This document shows, one piece after another, positions 49,330 to 57,705 of a stretch of 64,000 nucleotides of DNA. The notes beneath the pieces are model-generated. The model was not told the origin of the DNA and searched no databases. It was given only the letters and a program-made list of their open reading frames with translations. The stretch covers positions 62,001 to 126,000 of the forward strand of contig NZ_ABCS01000015.1 in the NCBI RefSeq assembly GCF_000170895.1, given 5' to 3'. Source of the stretch: Plesiocystis pacifica SIR-1. GTDB lineage: Bacteria > Myxococcota_A > Polyangia > Nannocystales > Nannocystaceae. A program made the translations under genes and the position numbers. The stretch's first letter is position 1; each line of letters begins with the position of its first letter.

Positions 49330-51284
49330 GCCCGGGCGAGCTGCTCCCCGACCCGCTGCTCGAGAGCCGCGAGCGCCTCGACGGCCTGCCGATCCAGCCC
49401 CAGGTCCACAACCGCCTGCTCATCGAGCGGCGCGTCCTCGGCCTCGTCGCCCTGCTGACCATGGGCGTGGTCGCCCTGGCCGCGGCGTGGACCGTGGTCG
49501 TCCTCGACCCCGGGGAGCTGGCGACCCTCCTCAACCCCCGCGAGGACGGCTCGCGCCTGGTCCTGCTCGTCGGGCTCCCGACCCTGGCCGTGCTCGCCGT
49601 GCTCATCCACGTGGCCCTGAGCCTGCCGACCACGCGCTGGACCAGCGACGCCCGCCGGGCCCTGCCCTCGCCCCTGCCCCTGGCCATCCTCGGCGCGCCC
49701 TCGCTGCTGCTGTGGCCCTTCCTGAGCGCCCGGGACCGCCGCGCCCGGGAGGACGCCGCCCGCGCCCGGGAGCCCCACTTCGAGTCCGGCGACGGGCGCG
49801 AGGGCTTCGAGTCCGGCGACGGCTTCGAGTCCGGCGACGGCTACGAAGGCTGGGACGGGGGCGCGAGCGAGGTCGAGCTCGCGTTCAGGACCTTGCTGGT
49901 CGTGCCGCGGGTGTCCGCCGCGAGCATGCTCGCGTGGCTCGCCGTCGCGGGCGCGGCCGACCTGGCGGTGATCCGCGAGGCCCTGAGCCTCGACCCTGGC
50001 GTGACCGCGAGCCTGGCCGCGACGTGGCTCGTCGGGATGCTGCAGGCGACCTCCCTGCTGGCCACGCGCATGCGCGCCATGCTGGTCCCCGAGCTGCTGT
50101 CCGCCCCGCGCCCGCGACCCGCGGCCCTGCCCCTGCGTCGCTCCCTGCGGCTGCGCCTGGGCGCGCCCGCGGGTCTGGGCCTGGTCGCCGCGACCGGGGC
50201 CATCCCCGCCTTCGCCCTGGCCCTGTCCCACGCCGACGCCATCCCCGGCCACGGCGTCGCGCCCTCGGCCGCCCTCGCCTGGAGCGTGGTCCTGATCGGC
50301 GCCGCGGCGGGCCTGGCCAGCCTCCACCTGCTCGTCCGCGACGTCGAGCGCGACCTCGAGCGCGCCTCCCAGCAGATCGGCGCCGTGACCCGCGGGGACG
50401 TGCCCGAGGCCCTCGCGGTCCAGAGCTTCGCGACCCTCGAGCTGCGCGAGATGATCATGGCCGTCGACCGCCTCGTCGGGCGGATCACCGACGCCAACGT
50501 CACCAAGTACATCCTCATCGAGCACGGCCAGGAGGCCGACCGCCTCAAGAGCCAGTTCCTGGCCAACATGAGCCACGACCTGCGCTCGCCCCTGAACTCG
50601 GTGATCGGCTTCAGCGAGCTGTTGATGACCGGCATCGAGGGCGAGCTCGAGGCGGACCAGCGCGACATGGTCCAGGACATCCACGTGTCCGGGCGCAACC
50701 TGCTGCGCCAGATCGACGACATCCTCGACACCGCCAAGCTCGAGTCGGGGCGCATGGAGCTGCACCGCGAGCCGACCCCGCCGGCGACCCTCGTGTCCCG
50801 GGCGATCCAAAACGCGCGCAAGCTGCTCGGCGACGGCGTCGAGTTCTCGACGCGCACCGCCGCCGGCTTGCCCCCCGCCTTCGCGGACCCCTACCGCACG
50901 GTCCAGGCCATCGAGAACGCCCTCGCCTTCGCCGGCGACGGCCTCGAGTCCGGCACCATCGAGCTGACCTGCAACGTCGAGCGCGAGGGCGAGGGCGAGG
51001 AGCAGCGCACCTTCGTCGTGCTCCGCGTCCGCACCCCGCGCGAGCTCGAGGGCGACAACGCCATCGAGCAGGCCCAGCGCGGCTTCGTCCGCGTCCACGG
51101 CCAGACCGGCCTCGGCCTCGCCCTGCCCATCGCCACCGCGATCATCGAGCTGCAGTCCGGCACGCTGACCATCCGCGACCGCAAGGGCAAGCAGCGCCTG
51201 CCCAAGGGCGTCGGCATGGAGCTCACCCTGCGCATCCCGGCGCTGACCGCCCGCCGCAAGAAGGGCTCGCTGCGGCTGCGCTGA
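49323..51284 (+). CDS. Membrane histidine kinase-like protein with degenerate ATPase domain
   Basis: 653 residues, translationally coupled to the preceding kinase gene. Several hydrophobic segments span residues 35-340, with an acidic loop holding three FESGDG repeats. A HAMP-like coil (ASQQIGAVTRGDVPEALAVQ) leads to an intact phosphorylation box FLANMSHDLRSPLNSVIGFS. The ATPase domain keeps a G2-like TGLGLALPIATAIIELQSG but lacks the DxGxG of G1 (the equivalent region reads LRVRTPRELEGDN). It probably cannot bind ATP normally and may be phosphorylated by its partner. Confidence 0.88.
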   Translation: MVSPGELLPDPLLESRERLDGLPIQPQVHNRLLIERRVLGLVALLTMGVVALAAAWTVVVLDPGELATLLNPREDGSRLVLLVGLPTLAVLAVLIHVALSLPTTRWTSDARRALPSPLPLAILGAPSLLLWPFLSARDRRAREDAARAREPHFESGDGREGFESGDGFESGDGYEGWDGGASEVELAFRTLLVVPRVSAASMLAWLAVAGAADLAVIREALSLDPGVTASLAATWLVGMLQATSLLATRMRAMLVPELLSAPRPRPAALPLRRSLRLRLGAPAGLGLVAATGAIPAFALALSHADAIPGHGVAPSAALAWSVVLIGAAAGLASLHLLVRDVERDLERASQQIGAVTRGDVPEALAVQSFATLELREMIMAVDRLVGRITDANVTKYILIEHGQEADRLKSQFLANMSHDLRSPLNSVIGFSELLMTGIEGELEADQRDMVQDIHVSGRNLLRQIDDILDTAKLESGRMELHREPTPPATLVSRAIQNARKLLGDGVEFSTRTAAGLPPAFADPYRTVQAIENALAFAGDGLESGTIELTCNVEREGEGEEQRTFVVLRVRTPRELEGDNAIEQAQRGFVRVHGQTGLGLALPIATAIIELQSGTLTIRDRKGKQRLPKGVGMELTLRIPALTARRKKGSLRLR

Positions 51285-51287
51285 GCA

Positions 51288-51420
51288 CTGCTTTGCCCCC
51301 ACGAGCGCCTCGAGACCGGGGGCGCTTCGTCGCTCGCTCCTCCGCTTTGGCTTGGTGGGCAATGGAGTTCGTGCCTTCGCGTGGGCATCGGGTCGCCCCC
51401 TGAAGGGGGCGATTGGTTCA
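51288..51420 (+). repeat. Repeat B, copy 4
   Basis: Begins three bases after the kinase stop with CTGCTTTGCCCCCACGAGCG. Contains the core CGCTTTGGCTTGGTGGGCAA and hairpin CGCCCCCTGAAGGGGGCG. It is followed directly by repeat A copies 3 and 4, the same B-then-A order found downstream of the TonB receptor. Confidence 0.88.
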
Positions 51421-51430
51421 CGGCCTGTGA

Positions 51431-51524
51431 GTCGTGGACGTGGGGCAGGGAGGGCGTGGCGTCGTCCACGACGGCTAAAATAGGCAGAGGGTCGGGAAAA
51501 ACTCGTTTTGGCCGACCCTCTGAA
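51431..51524 (+). repeat. Repeat A, copy 3
   Basis: TGA followed by GTCGTGGACG...CGTCCACGAC (10-bp stem, 51431-51472), GGCTAAAATAGG and a second hairpin with perfect arms CAGAGGGTCGG/CCGACCCTCTG (51485-51522). Confidence 0.88.
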
Positions 51525-51571
51525 CGGGCGTCTCGCGCTGGCTGGCGACCTCGCGGGCCGCGTCGAGTTGA

Positions 51572-51652
51572 GTCGTGGACGTGGGGCAGGGAGGGCGTGG
51601 CCTCGTCCACGACGGCTCAAGTGGACAGAGACTGTGAAAATTTCAAAGTCAC
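51572..51652 (+). repeat. Repeat A, copy 4
   Basis: TGA followed by GTCGTGGACG...CGTCCACGAC (51572-51613), GGCTCAAGTGGACAGA and a weaker second hairpin GACTGTGAA/TTCAAAGTC. The second hairpin matches the type seen in copy 1 (15426-15450). Confidence 0.86.
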
Positions 51653-51655
51653 GGA

Positions 51656-52225
51656 GCCCTCGGTCTCGCGGTCCGCGAACGCGTCCGGACGTTCAATAAT
51701 TCCAGCCTGGTTGTGGGTCTGGAAGGTGGGCGTCCCGCGCCGCGTGGGCTCGCTTTTTCGCGCCGGGTGTAGACCGCGTGAACTTGTGAATCGCGCGTGA
51801 ATTCGGCCGCAACCCAGCCCAGCTTCGCGCTTTGATCGCGCGATGGGCTTTCGATCAAAGCTTGCTCGTTTTGCCAGATTGGCGCCCACCCCTCGTTCTC
51901 GCATTCAGACACACTGCCGCAATATGAATATGACCAAATATGTGTATTTGGTCGGTGAACGGGGTCTCGCTTCAATGCGCAAATCGCCCACCTCACCCGG
52001 TCGACGCGCGCCGCTGCACCTCCCTGCCGTACCTGTGTCGTTCTGCCCCAGACGCTGTGATTCGCGCCCTGTCCCGTAGTACAGCTGGGACAGCGAATGA
52101 TCCATTGGGCGTTTGGCGCATTCGAGAGTGCGCCCAATACCCCATTGGGGCAAAAGGGTACAAACATAAAATTCACCTTTGAATGTGGACGCTTGATTCG
52201 AAAGGCATGCAATCCTTCGGAGGTC
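51656..52225. other. Lower-GC noncoding region rich in inverted repeats
   Basis: 570 bp upstream of the aminotransferase-like gene. Perfect inverted repeats: GCTTTGATCG/CGATCAAAGC (51829-51861, 13-nt spacer), GACCAAATA-TGTG-TATTTGGTC (51932-51953), and ATTGGGCG/CGCCCAAT (52104-52138) enclosing GGCGCA/TGCGCC, with a further ATTGGGG at 52144. Open frames here lack the third-position GC of the genome and are judged noncoding. Operators or a structured RNA are possible. Confidence 0.55.
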
Positions 52226-53458
52226 ATGTTCTCGAATCGTACGGCCTGGGATGTCTCCCCTACCCGGCTGACGCAGGCGCGTCGTCACCACAGCGGCTGC
52301 GGGCGCACGGCGTTGGATCTGTCGTGCGCCAGCCCCTCGGCGCTAGGCCTGCGCTACACGCCCGAGTTCTTCCAGGAGGTGTTCGAGCCCCAGATGGTCA
52401 CCTTCGACGATCCGACCGTCGACGCCATGGGCCTCGAGGAAGCGCGCGAGGCCGTGGCGCGCCTCTACTACGCCCGCCGAGGGCTGGCGACGCGGGCCGA
52501 GAACGTGTGCCTGAACAGCACCGTCGCCGAGGCCTACACCAACCTGCTCACGCTGCTGTGCGACCCCGGTGACCTCATCTTGGTCCCCGAGCCCAGCCAC
52601 CCCGCCCTCGCGCACCTCGCCGAGCTCGCCCGCGTCGAGCTGGTGCCCTACGCGCTGACCTACGAGGGGCACTGGGCCATCGACACGGACCACCTGAAGG
52701 ACCTCGTCAACCGCCACAGCGGCCGCCTGCGCGCCATCTTGTGCATGGCGCCCAACAACCCCACGGGCTCCTACCTGACCCACCGCGAGCTCGAGCTCAT
52801 CGAGGGCCTGTGCTGCGCCCACGATCTGAGCCTCATCGTCGACGAGCAGTTCGTCGACTACCCGCTCTACCCCGGCCCCTCGCGGGTCGCCTCGGTGGTC
52901 GGGGACAACCGCGAGTGCCTGACCTTCGTGCTCTCCGGCCTCGCCAGCGTCGCCGCCCTGCCCCAGCTCAAGCTGGCCTGGACCGTCGCCTGCGGCCCCG
53001 AGGAGCTCGTCCGCCCGGCCCTCGCCCGGCTCGCGGCGATCGTCGGCAGCCACGCCGACCTCAACTTTGGCTTCGGCGGCGGCGCGACCCCGACCCAGTA
53101 CGCCCTGGCCCGGATCCTGCCGACCAGCGAGGCCATGCAAGAGCAGATCCGCAACCGCGTGCAGGCCAACCTCCAGACCCTCGACGCGGCGATCACCGAC
53201 AGCCCCGTCGCCCGCCTCGGCGTCGAGGCCGGGTGGTCGGCGGTCCTCGCCCTGCCCCAGCTCGGCGAGCTCGACGACGAGGGCTGGGTGCTGCGCATGC
53301 TCGAGCGCTGCGACGTGTGGGCGGAGCCCGGCTCGGCCTACGGCCTCGACGGCTGCCACCTCGTGCTGTCCCTGCTGACCCCGCCGGTCGCCTTCGCCGA
53401 GGGCATCTCGCGCATCGTCGGCCTGGTCTCGCGCATCGCCGGCGGCGGGCGCTGGTAG
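52226..53458 (+). CDS. Aminotransferase class I/II-fold protein lacking the PLP lysine
   Basis: 410 residues from ATG 52226, with N-terminus MFSNRTAWDVSPTRLTQARR typical of a myxobacterial aminotransferase group. Conserved elements: CLNSTVAEAYTNLLTLLCDP, LVPEPSHPAL, APNNPTGSYL and IVDEQFVDYPLY. In the lysine motif (usual LSGLSKxxGLPQLKLGW) it reads LSGLASVAALPQLKLAW: the Schiff-base Lys is Ser241 (AGC at 52946-52948). The substrate loop is also changed (DLSCASPSALGL for DLTESNPTxxGL). The gene is intact, so a pseudoenzyme role is likely. It is preceded by a long structured noncoding region. Confidence 0.85.
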   Translation: MFSNRTAWDVSPTRLTQARRHHSGCGRTALDLSCASPSALGLRYTPEFFQEVFEPQMVTFDDPTVDAMGLEEAREAVARLYYARRGLATRAENVCLNSTVAEAYTNLLTLLCDPGDLILVPEPSHPALAHLAELARVELVPYALTYEGHWAIDTDHLKDLVNRHSGRLRAILCMAPNNPTGSYLTHRELELIEGLCCAHDLSLIVDEQFVDYPLYPGPSRVASVVGDNRECLTFVLSGLASVAALPQLKLAWTVACGPEELVRPALARLAAIVGSHADLNFGFGGGATPTQYALARILPTSEAMQEQIRNRVQANLQTLDAAITDSPVARLGVEAGWSAVLALPQLGELDDEGWVLRMLERCDVWAEPGSAYGLDGCHLVLSLLTPPVAFAEGISRIVGLVSRIAGGGRW

Positions 53459-53639
53459 GGCTGGGAGTCTCCCCACTCTCCTGCGCTCGAGCAGAGCCAC
53501 ACCCCCGAGACTCTTCCAGAGCTGTACACAGCTCGGTGGCGCTACGGGCCAGGTGAGAAGAAGATGGGCTGGTCGGGTGACCAGTCTGTCCCGAGGGGCG
53601 TTCTTGCTCGGGGGATCAGGCGGGGATAGGCTGGCTGCG

Positions 53640-55052
53640 ATGCTCGACAAGGAGACCCGCGGGCGGCTCAAAGCGCTCTATCAGTCCACGGGTGATCGGC
53701 CGCTCTCGCCGGACGATCCAGCCTTCGTCAACCTCTACGCCAGCGACGCGCTCGCGCCCTCGGACCCCGTCGAGGACCTCGCCACACACATCCAATTCTC
53801 CGCTCTGGAGAGCGTCCAGCTGTTCAGCGGCCACCGCGGAACGGGCAAGAGCACGCAGCTACGCGTGCTCAAGCAGCGCCTCGAAGAGGACCCCACTTAC
53901 AAGGTCGTGATCTGCGACATGGAGGACTACCTGCCCATGACCGACACGGTCGAGGTGGTCGACTTCCTCCTCGCCGCCGCCGGAGCGCTGTCCGACGCCC
54001 TCGATGTACCCGAGCTACTCGGCGACGACCCCCGCCACGAAGGCTACTGGGCTCGCTTCGTTCACTGGGTCCGCAACACGACCATCGAAGCATCCGAGCT
54101 GGGGATCGGTGCGAAGGCAGGGGGGGACGTCGGCGTCGCCGAGCTCGAAGCCGAGGCTGGGGTCGACATCAAGCTCAACCTCAAGACCGACATCAGCTTT
54201 CGAGAGCGGCTGCGCGAGCACACCCGGCTGCACGTTGGGGCCTTTCGCAAGGACGTTCACGACTTCATGGGGGCTTGCCTCCTCGCCCTGCGCGAGCGCC
54301 ACGGCGAAGACACCCAGCTCGTCGTCATCTACGACAGCATCGAGCACCTGCGCGGCCTGACGACCAACTCCCGGGAGGTCGCTGACTCGGTCGAGCGCCT
54401 GTTCCGCGGGCACGTCGAGTCCATGCGCGTGCCCAACTTGCACATGATCTACACCGTCCCTCCGTGGCTTCGCTGGCAGCGCGCCGGGACCACGGAAGGC
54501 TTCGACAACTACGAGCAAGTCCTGTGCGTGAAGGTGCGCGAGCGCAACGAGGGGCTGGACCACGTCTACACCCCTCATCGCCCCGGCCTCGACATGCTCT
54601 ACCAGGTCGTCAATGCGCGCGGTAGCCAAGGCTGGGTCGAGTGGTTCCTGGGGGACCGCGCCGCCTTTGACGAGCTCGCCCTCGCCTCTGGCGGCTACCT
54701 CCGAGACATGCTGCGTTTGCTGCGGAACCTGTTGATCGCCGCCAACCGTACGGGAGTCCCCGTTCCGGACGACCGTCGGGCAGCTGCGATCGAGGAGCTG
54801 CGCGCCGGCTACCAGGGCTTCACCAACGCCGAGGCGGTCTTGCTCCGAGACATCGAAGCGCGGGGCACCCTCGACCTCGCCGACGCCAGCTTGCACCACC
54901 GCGTCTCGACCTTCCTCGACACCCACGTGGTCCTCGCCTACCGCAACGGAACGGAGTGGTACGGCGTCCATCCGGTCATCCGAGAGGACGTCCGCCGCCG
55001 CGCCAAGGCCTGGGACGACGCCCAGCAGCCCAAGACTGACGACGACTCCTGA
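53640..55052 (+). CDS. P-loop ATPase of an ATPase/TPR gene pair
   Basis: 470 residues from ATG 53640. Walker A is FSGHRGTGKSTQLRVL near 63, followed by VVICDMEDYLPM; Walker B is TQLVVIYDSIEHLRGL near 226. An Arg-rich segment (SVERLFRGHVESMRVPNLHM) and a C-terminal winged-helix-like region (VVLAYRNGTEWYGVHPVIRE, DVRRRAKAW) follow. The layout resembles STAND/KAP-like NTPases in general, but no named family was assigned. Its stop overlaps the next start (TGATG), so the two proteins are made together and probably work together. It may be a signalling or conflict-system switch. Confidence 0.8.
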   Translation: MLDKETRGRLKALYQSTGDRPLSPDDPAFVNLYASDALAPSDPVEDLATHIQFSALESVQLFSGHRGTGKSTQLRVLKQRLEEDPTYKVVICDMEDYLPMTDTVEVVDFLLAAAGALSDALDVPELLGDDPRHEGYWARFVHWVRNTTIEASELGIGAKAGGDVGVAELEAEAGVDIKLNLKTDISFRERLREHTRLHVGAFRKDVHDFMGACLLALRERHGEDTQLVVIYDSIEHLRGLTTNSREVADSVERLFRGHVESMRVPNLHMIYTVPPWLRWQRAGTTEGFDNYEQVLCVKVRERNEGLDHVYTPHRPGLDMLYQVVNARGSQGWVEWFLGDRAAFDELALASGGYLRDMLRLLRNLLIAANRTGVPVPDDRRAAAIEELRAGYQGFTNAEAVLLRDIEARGTLDLADASLHHRVSTFLDTHVVLAYRNGTEWYGVHPVIREDVRRRAKAWDDAQQPKTDDDS

Positions 55053-57286
55053 TGGAGCGCAGCATCGATCCACTAACCCTCGACGACGCGTGGGAGCGCC
55101 TGCGCACCCACGTCGAGTGGTCCGAAGACTTTTGGATCGTGTTCGTGTTCACCAATGATTTCCGCGTCGTCGACGAGCTGAACGCCCGACTCCGGGCGAT
55201 GCCATCTCTGCGACACCGCCGCTTGCGGTGTGCCACCCCCGACCAAGTCGACGCGCGCATCGTCCGACCGCTCCTCCAAGAAGACGGCGTCGACATCAGC
55301 TGGGTCGACTTCGTCCGCTTTGACGACAACGAGGGGAAGCCCGGCTGGGGTGACGCGTGGGCTCTGCTGCTGTCGCGCCTCAATGAGCGCCGCGAGCACC
55401 TGCGGCGACGGCTCCCTCGGGGGGGCATCGTGTTCGCCACGACCCTAGACAGGCTCGACTCGAGCCCGGGGCACGCGCCCGATCTGTGGACGATCCGCAG
55501 CCTCGTCCTGCCCATCGAGGGCCTCCTGCGCGCCCTCTCCGACGCGCCAGCACCGTCAACTGACGCACAGCAGCCCGCCTTACGAAGTCCGTCACTGCCA
55601 AACATCGCCCTCGCCCGACAAGCCCTGCGCAGCGCGCGGGCCAGCGGTGACGCGCGCAGGCTCGTCGCCGCCCTGACCAGGCTCGCCGATGTCGTCACCG
55701 AAGAAGACGCCCTCGAACCCCGCCGCGAGGCCATCGCTTTGCTCCGAGAGCTCGTCGAGACCTCACCGAGCGTGGAGAGCCGGCGGTCCCTGCTCCAGGC
55801 GCTCATCGATCTGGGCGTCGATCTGTCCGTGCTCGGCCGCCGCGAACAGGCTCTCGAAGCCTCCCGAGAGGGCGTGCGCCTCGGGAGAGCCCTGGTTCAG
55901 GAAAATCCGGACGCCTTCCTCCCCGACCTCGCAACGAGCCTCAACAACCTCGGAAAGATGCTGAGCGACCTCGGGAAACGGGAGGCTGCCCTCGACGCCA
56001 CCCGCGAGGCCGTCACCATTCGTCGTCGGCTCGCCCGAGCCCAGCCCGATGCCTTTCTCTCCGACCTCGCCATCAGCCTCAACAACCTTGGTAGTGACTC
56101 GAGTCGCCTCGGTCAGTGGGAGGCTGCCCTCGACGCCACCTACGAAGCGGTAGACATTCGTCGTCAGCTCGCACTGAGCCGGCCTGACGCCTTCCTTCCC
56201 GACCTCGCCATGAGCCTCAACAACCTCGGCATAGCGCTGAGCGACCGAGGAAGACTCAAAGCTGCTCTCCATACGACCCGCGAGGCCGTTCACCACTACC
56301 GTCAACTCGCTCTGGCTCGACCCACCCCCTTCCTCCCAGACCTCGCCTCGAGCCTCAACAACCTCGGCACAATTTTGAGCGCTCTAGGAGAGCGAGAAGC
56401 TGCCCTTGACGCCACCCGCGAGGCCGTCGATATCCTACGCCAGCTCGTCCAGTCCCGACCCGACGCCTTCCTCCCTGATCTCGCCTCGAGCCTCAACAAC
56501 CTTGGCATGGACTTGAGCGCCCTGGAAGAATGGGAGGCGGCCCTCGACGCCTCCCGCGAGGCTACTGACATCCTTCGTCAACTCGCTCAGGCCCAGCCCG
56601 ACGCCTTCCTTCCCAACCTCGCCGCGAGCCTCAACAACCTCAGCCCCGTGTTGAGCCACCTGGGGGAGCGGGAGGCAGCCCTCGATACCTCCCGTGAGGC
56701 CGTCGACATCCGCCGTCAGCTCGCCCAGGCTCACCCTGACGTGTTTCTCGCCGGCCTCGCCATGAGCCTCAACAACCTTGGCAATCGGCTCAACGGCCAA
56801 GGAGAACCTGAGGCCGCCCTCGCCGCCTCTCGCGAGGCTGTCGACATCTATCGTCAGCTCGCCCAGTCTCAACCCGACGCCATCCTCCCCCACCTAGCGA
56901 CGACCCTCACGAGCCTCGGCATCGACTTTACCGCTCTCGAAGAGTGGGAGAACGCCCTCGACGCCACTCGTGAGGCCATCGATATCCTTCGCCCGCTCGC
57001 CCAGGCCCACCCCGATGCCTTTCTCCCCCGCCTCGCTCGGGCTCTATGGGCTCGCGGAGACGCTCTGCTCGCTAGCGATCAACCCGGCCTCGCGGCAGAG
57101 TCCTTCGCCGAGAGCCTTCGAGCGACCTTGCCGTTGTTAGAGCGCCAGCCCCACGCGGTCAAAGACCGCTACCCGACGCTGCTTCGTCGATACGCCGCAG
57201 CCTGCGAGGCCGCTGGCATCGAGCCCGCCGAGGACCTCGCCGAACACATCCTCGCTACCGAGACCTCGACCGAAGCGGACGACTGA
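55052..57286 (+). CDS. TPR-repeat protein partnered with the ATPase
   Basis: 744 residues. Residues 1-165 are a compact alpha/beta domain (WSEDFWIVFVFTNDFRVVDE, DAWALLLSRLNERREHLRRR, APDLWTIRSLVLPIEGLLRA). The LN-x2-RE and APDLWxxRSL elements resemble N-terminal domains of other myxobacterial TPR proteins, family name not recalled. Residues 190-720 hold about eleven 42-residue TPRs (consensus AALDATREAVDIxRQLA and PDAFLPDLAxSLNNLG). The near-identical units suggest recent duplication. No signal peptide. It probably recognises a peptide or partner and controls or is controlled by the ATPase. Confidence 0.85.
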   Translation: MERSIDPLTLDDAWERLRTHVEWSEDFWIVFVFTNDFRVVDELNARLRAMPSLRHRRLRCATPDQVDARIVRPLLQEDGVDISWVDFVRFDDNEGKPGWGDAWALLLSRLNERREHLRRRLPRGGIVFATTLDRLDSSPGHAPDLWTIRSLVLPIEGLLRALSDAPAPSTDAQQPALRSPSLPNIALARQALRSARASGDARRLVAALTRLADVVTEEDALEPRREAIALLRELVETSPSVESRRSLLQALIDLGVDLSVLGRREQALEASREGVRLGRALVQENPDAFLPDLATSLNNLGKMLSDLGKREAALDATREAVTIRRRLARAQPDAFLSDLAISLNNLGSDSSRLGQWEAALDATYEAVDIRRQLALSRPDAFLPDLAMSLNNLGIALSDRGRLKAALHTTREAVHHYRQLALARPTPFLPDLASSLNNLGTILSALGEREAALDATREAVDILRQLVQSRPDAFLPDLASSLNNLGMDLSALEEWEAALDASREATDILRQLAQAQPDAFLPNLAASLNNLSPVLSHLGEREAALDTSREAVDIRRQLAQAHPDVFLAGLAMSLNNLGNRLNGQGEPEAALAASREAVDIYRQLAQSQPDAILPHLATTLTSLGIDFTALEEWENALDATREAIDILRPLAQAHPDAFLPRLARALWARGDALLASDQPGLAAESFAESLRATLPLLERQPHAVKDRYPTLLRRYAAACEAAGIEPAEDLAEHILATETSTEADD

Positions 57287-57705
57287 TCCCTGTCGGAAAC
57301 CCCAGCATCCAGCTCGCCAACCCAGAGCAGGCCGCTCGGTGGGAGGGAACCTGCGACGAGCATCGAGCCGCCTACAGCCCTGGAAGAGCCAAGGCTGACA
57401 CCCGGCTCGAGCGCAGGAGTAGGGAGGGCTCCCGCCGAATAGGCCGCGGAGCACCGTCGGAGCCCCTTGCGCACCGTCGTCCCGAACGCACCGCCACCCC
57501 GAACGCACCGCCACCCCAAGCCATCGCCACCCCGTGTCCTGTGCAAGGCGGCCCAAACCGCGATGGACCGCCCAGATTCGAGGCATGCGCCCCCGCGATA
57601 CCGGGCTCAGAGCAGCCATATCCAGGCAACCAGCGTCGGCTCACGCCCCCCCGCCCACATCGAGGGTGTAGCAAATCCCGCGACCCAGGCGCTACCGTGC
57701 CGAGC
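57287..57705. other. Intergenic region with short tandem repeat, no gene seen
   Basis: 419 bp between the TPR gene and the methyltransferase. CCCGAACGCACCGCCA occurs at 57481-57496 and 57498-57513 (17-base period), with a degraded third unit after. Open frames on either strand show no consistent coding pattern. It presumably holds the methyltransferase promoter. Confidence 0.5.

Noticed and set aside
49143-51620. An 825-codon minus-strand frame
   Set aside because: Antisense to the two histidine kinase genes and translated repeats; not a gene.
51649-52227. A 192-codon minus-strand frame in the lower-GC region
   Set aside because: It lacks the GC-rich third positions of real genes here and overlaps repeat A and the inverted repeats; judged noncoding, though weakly.
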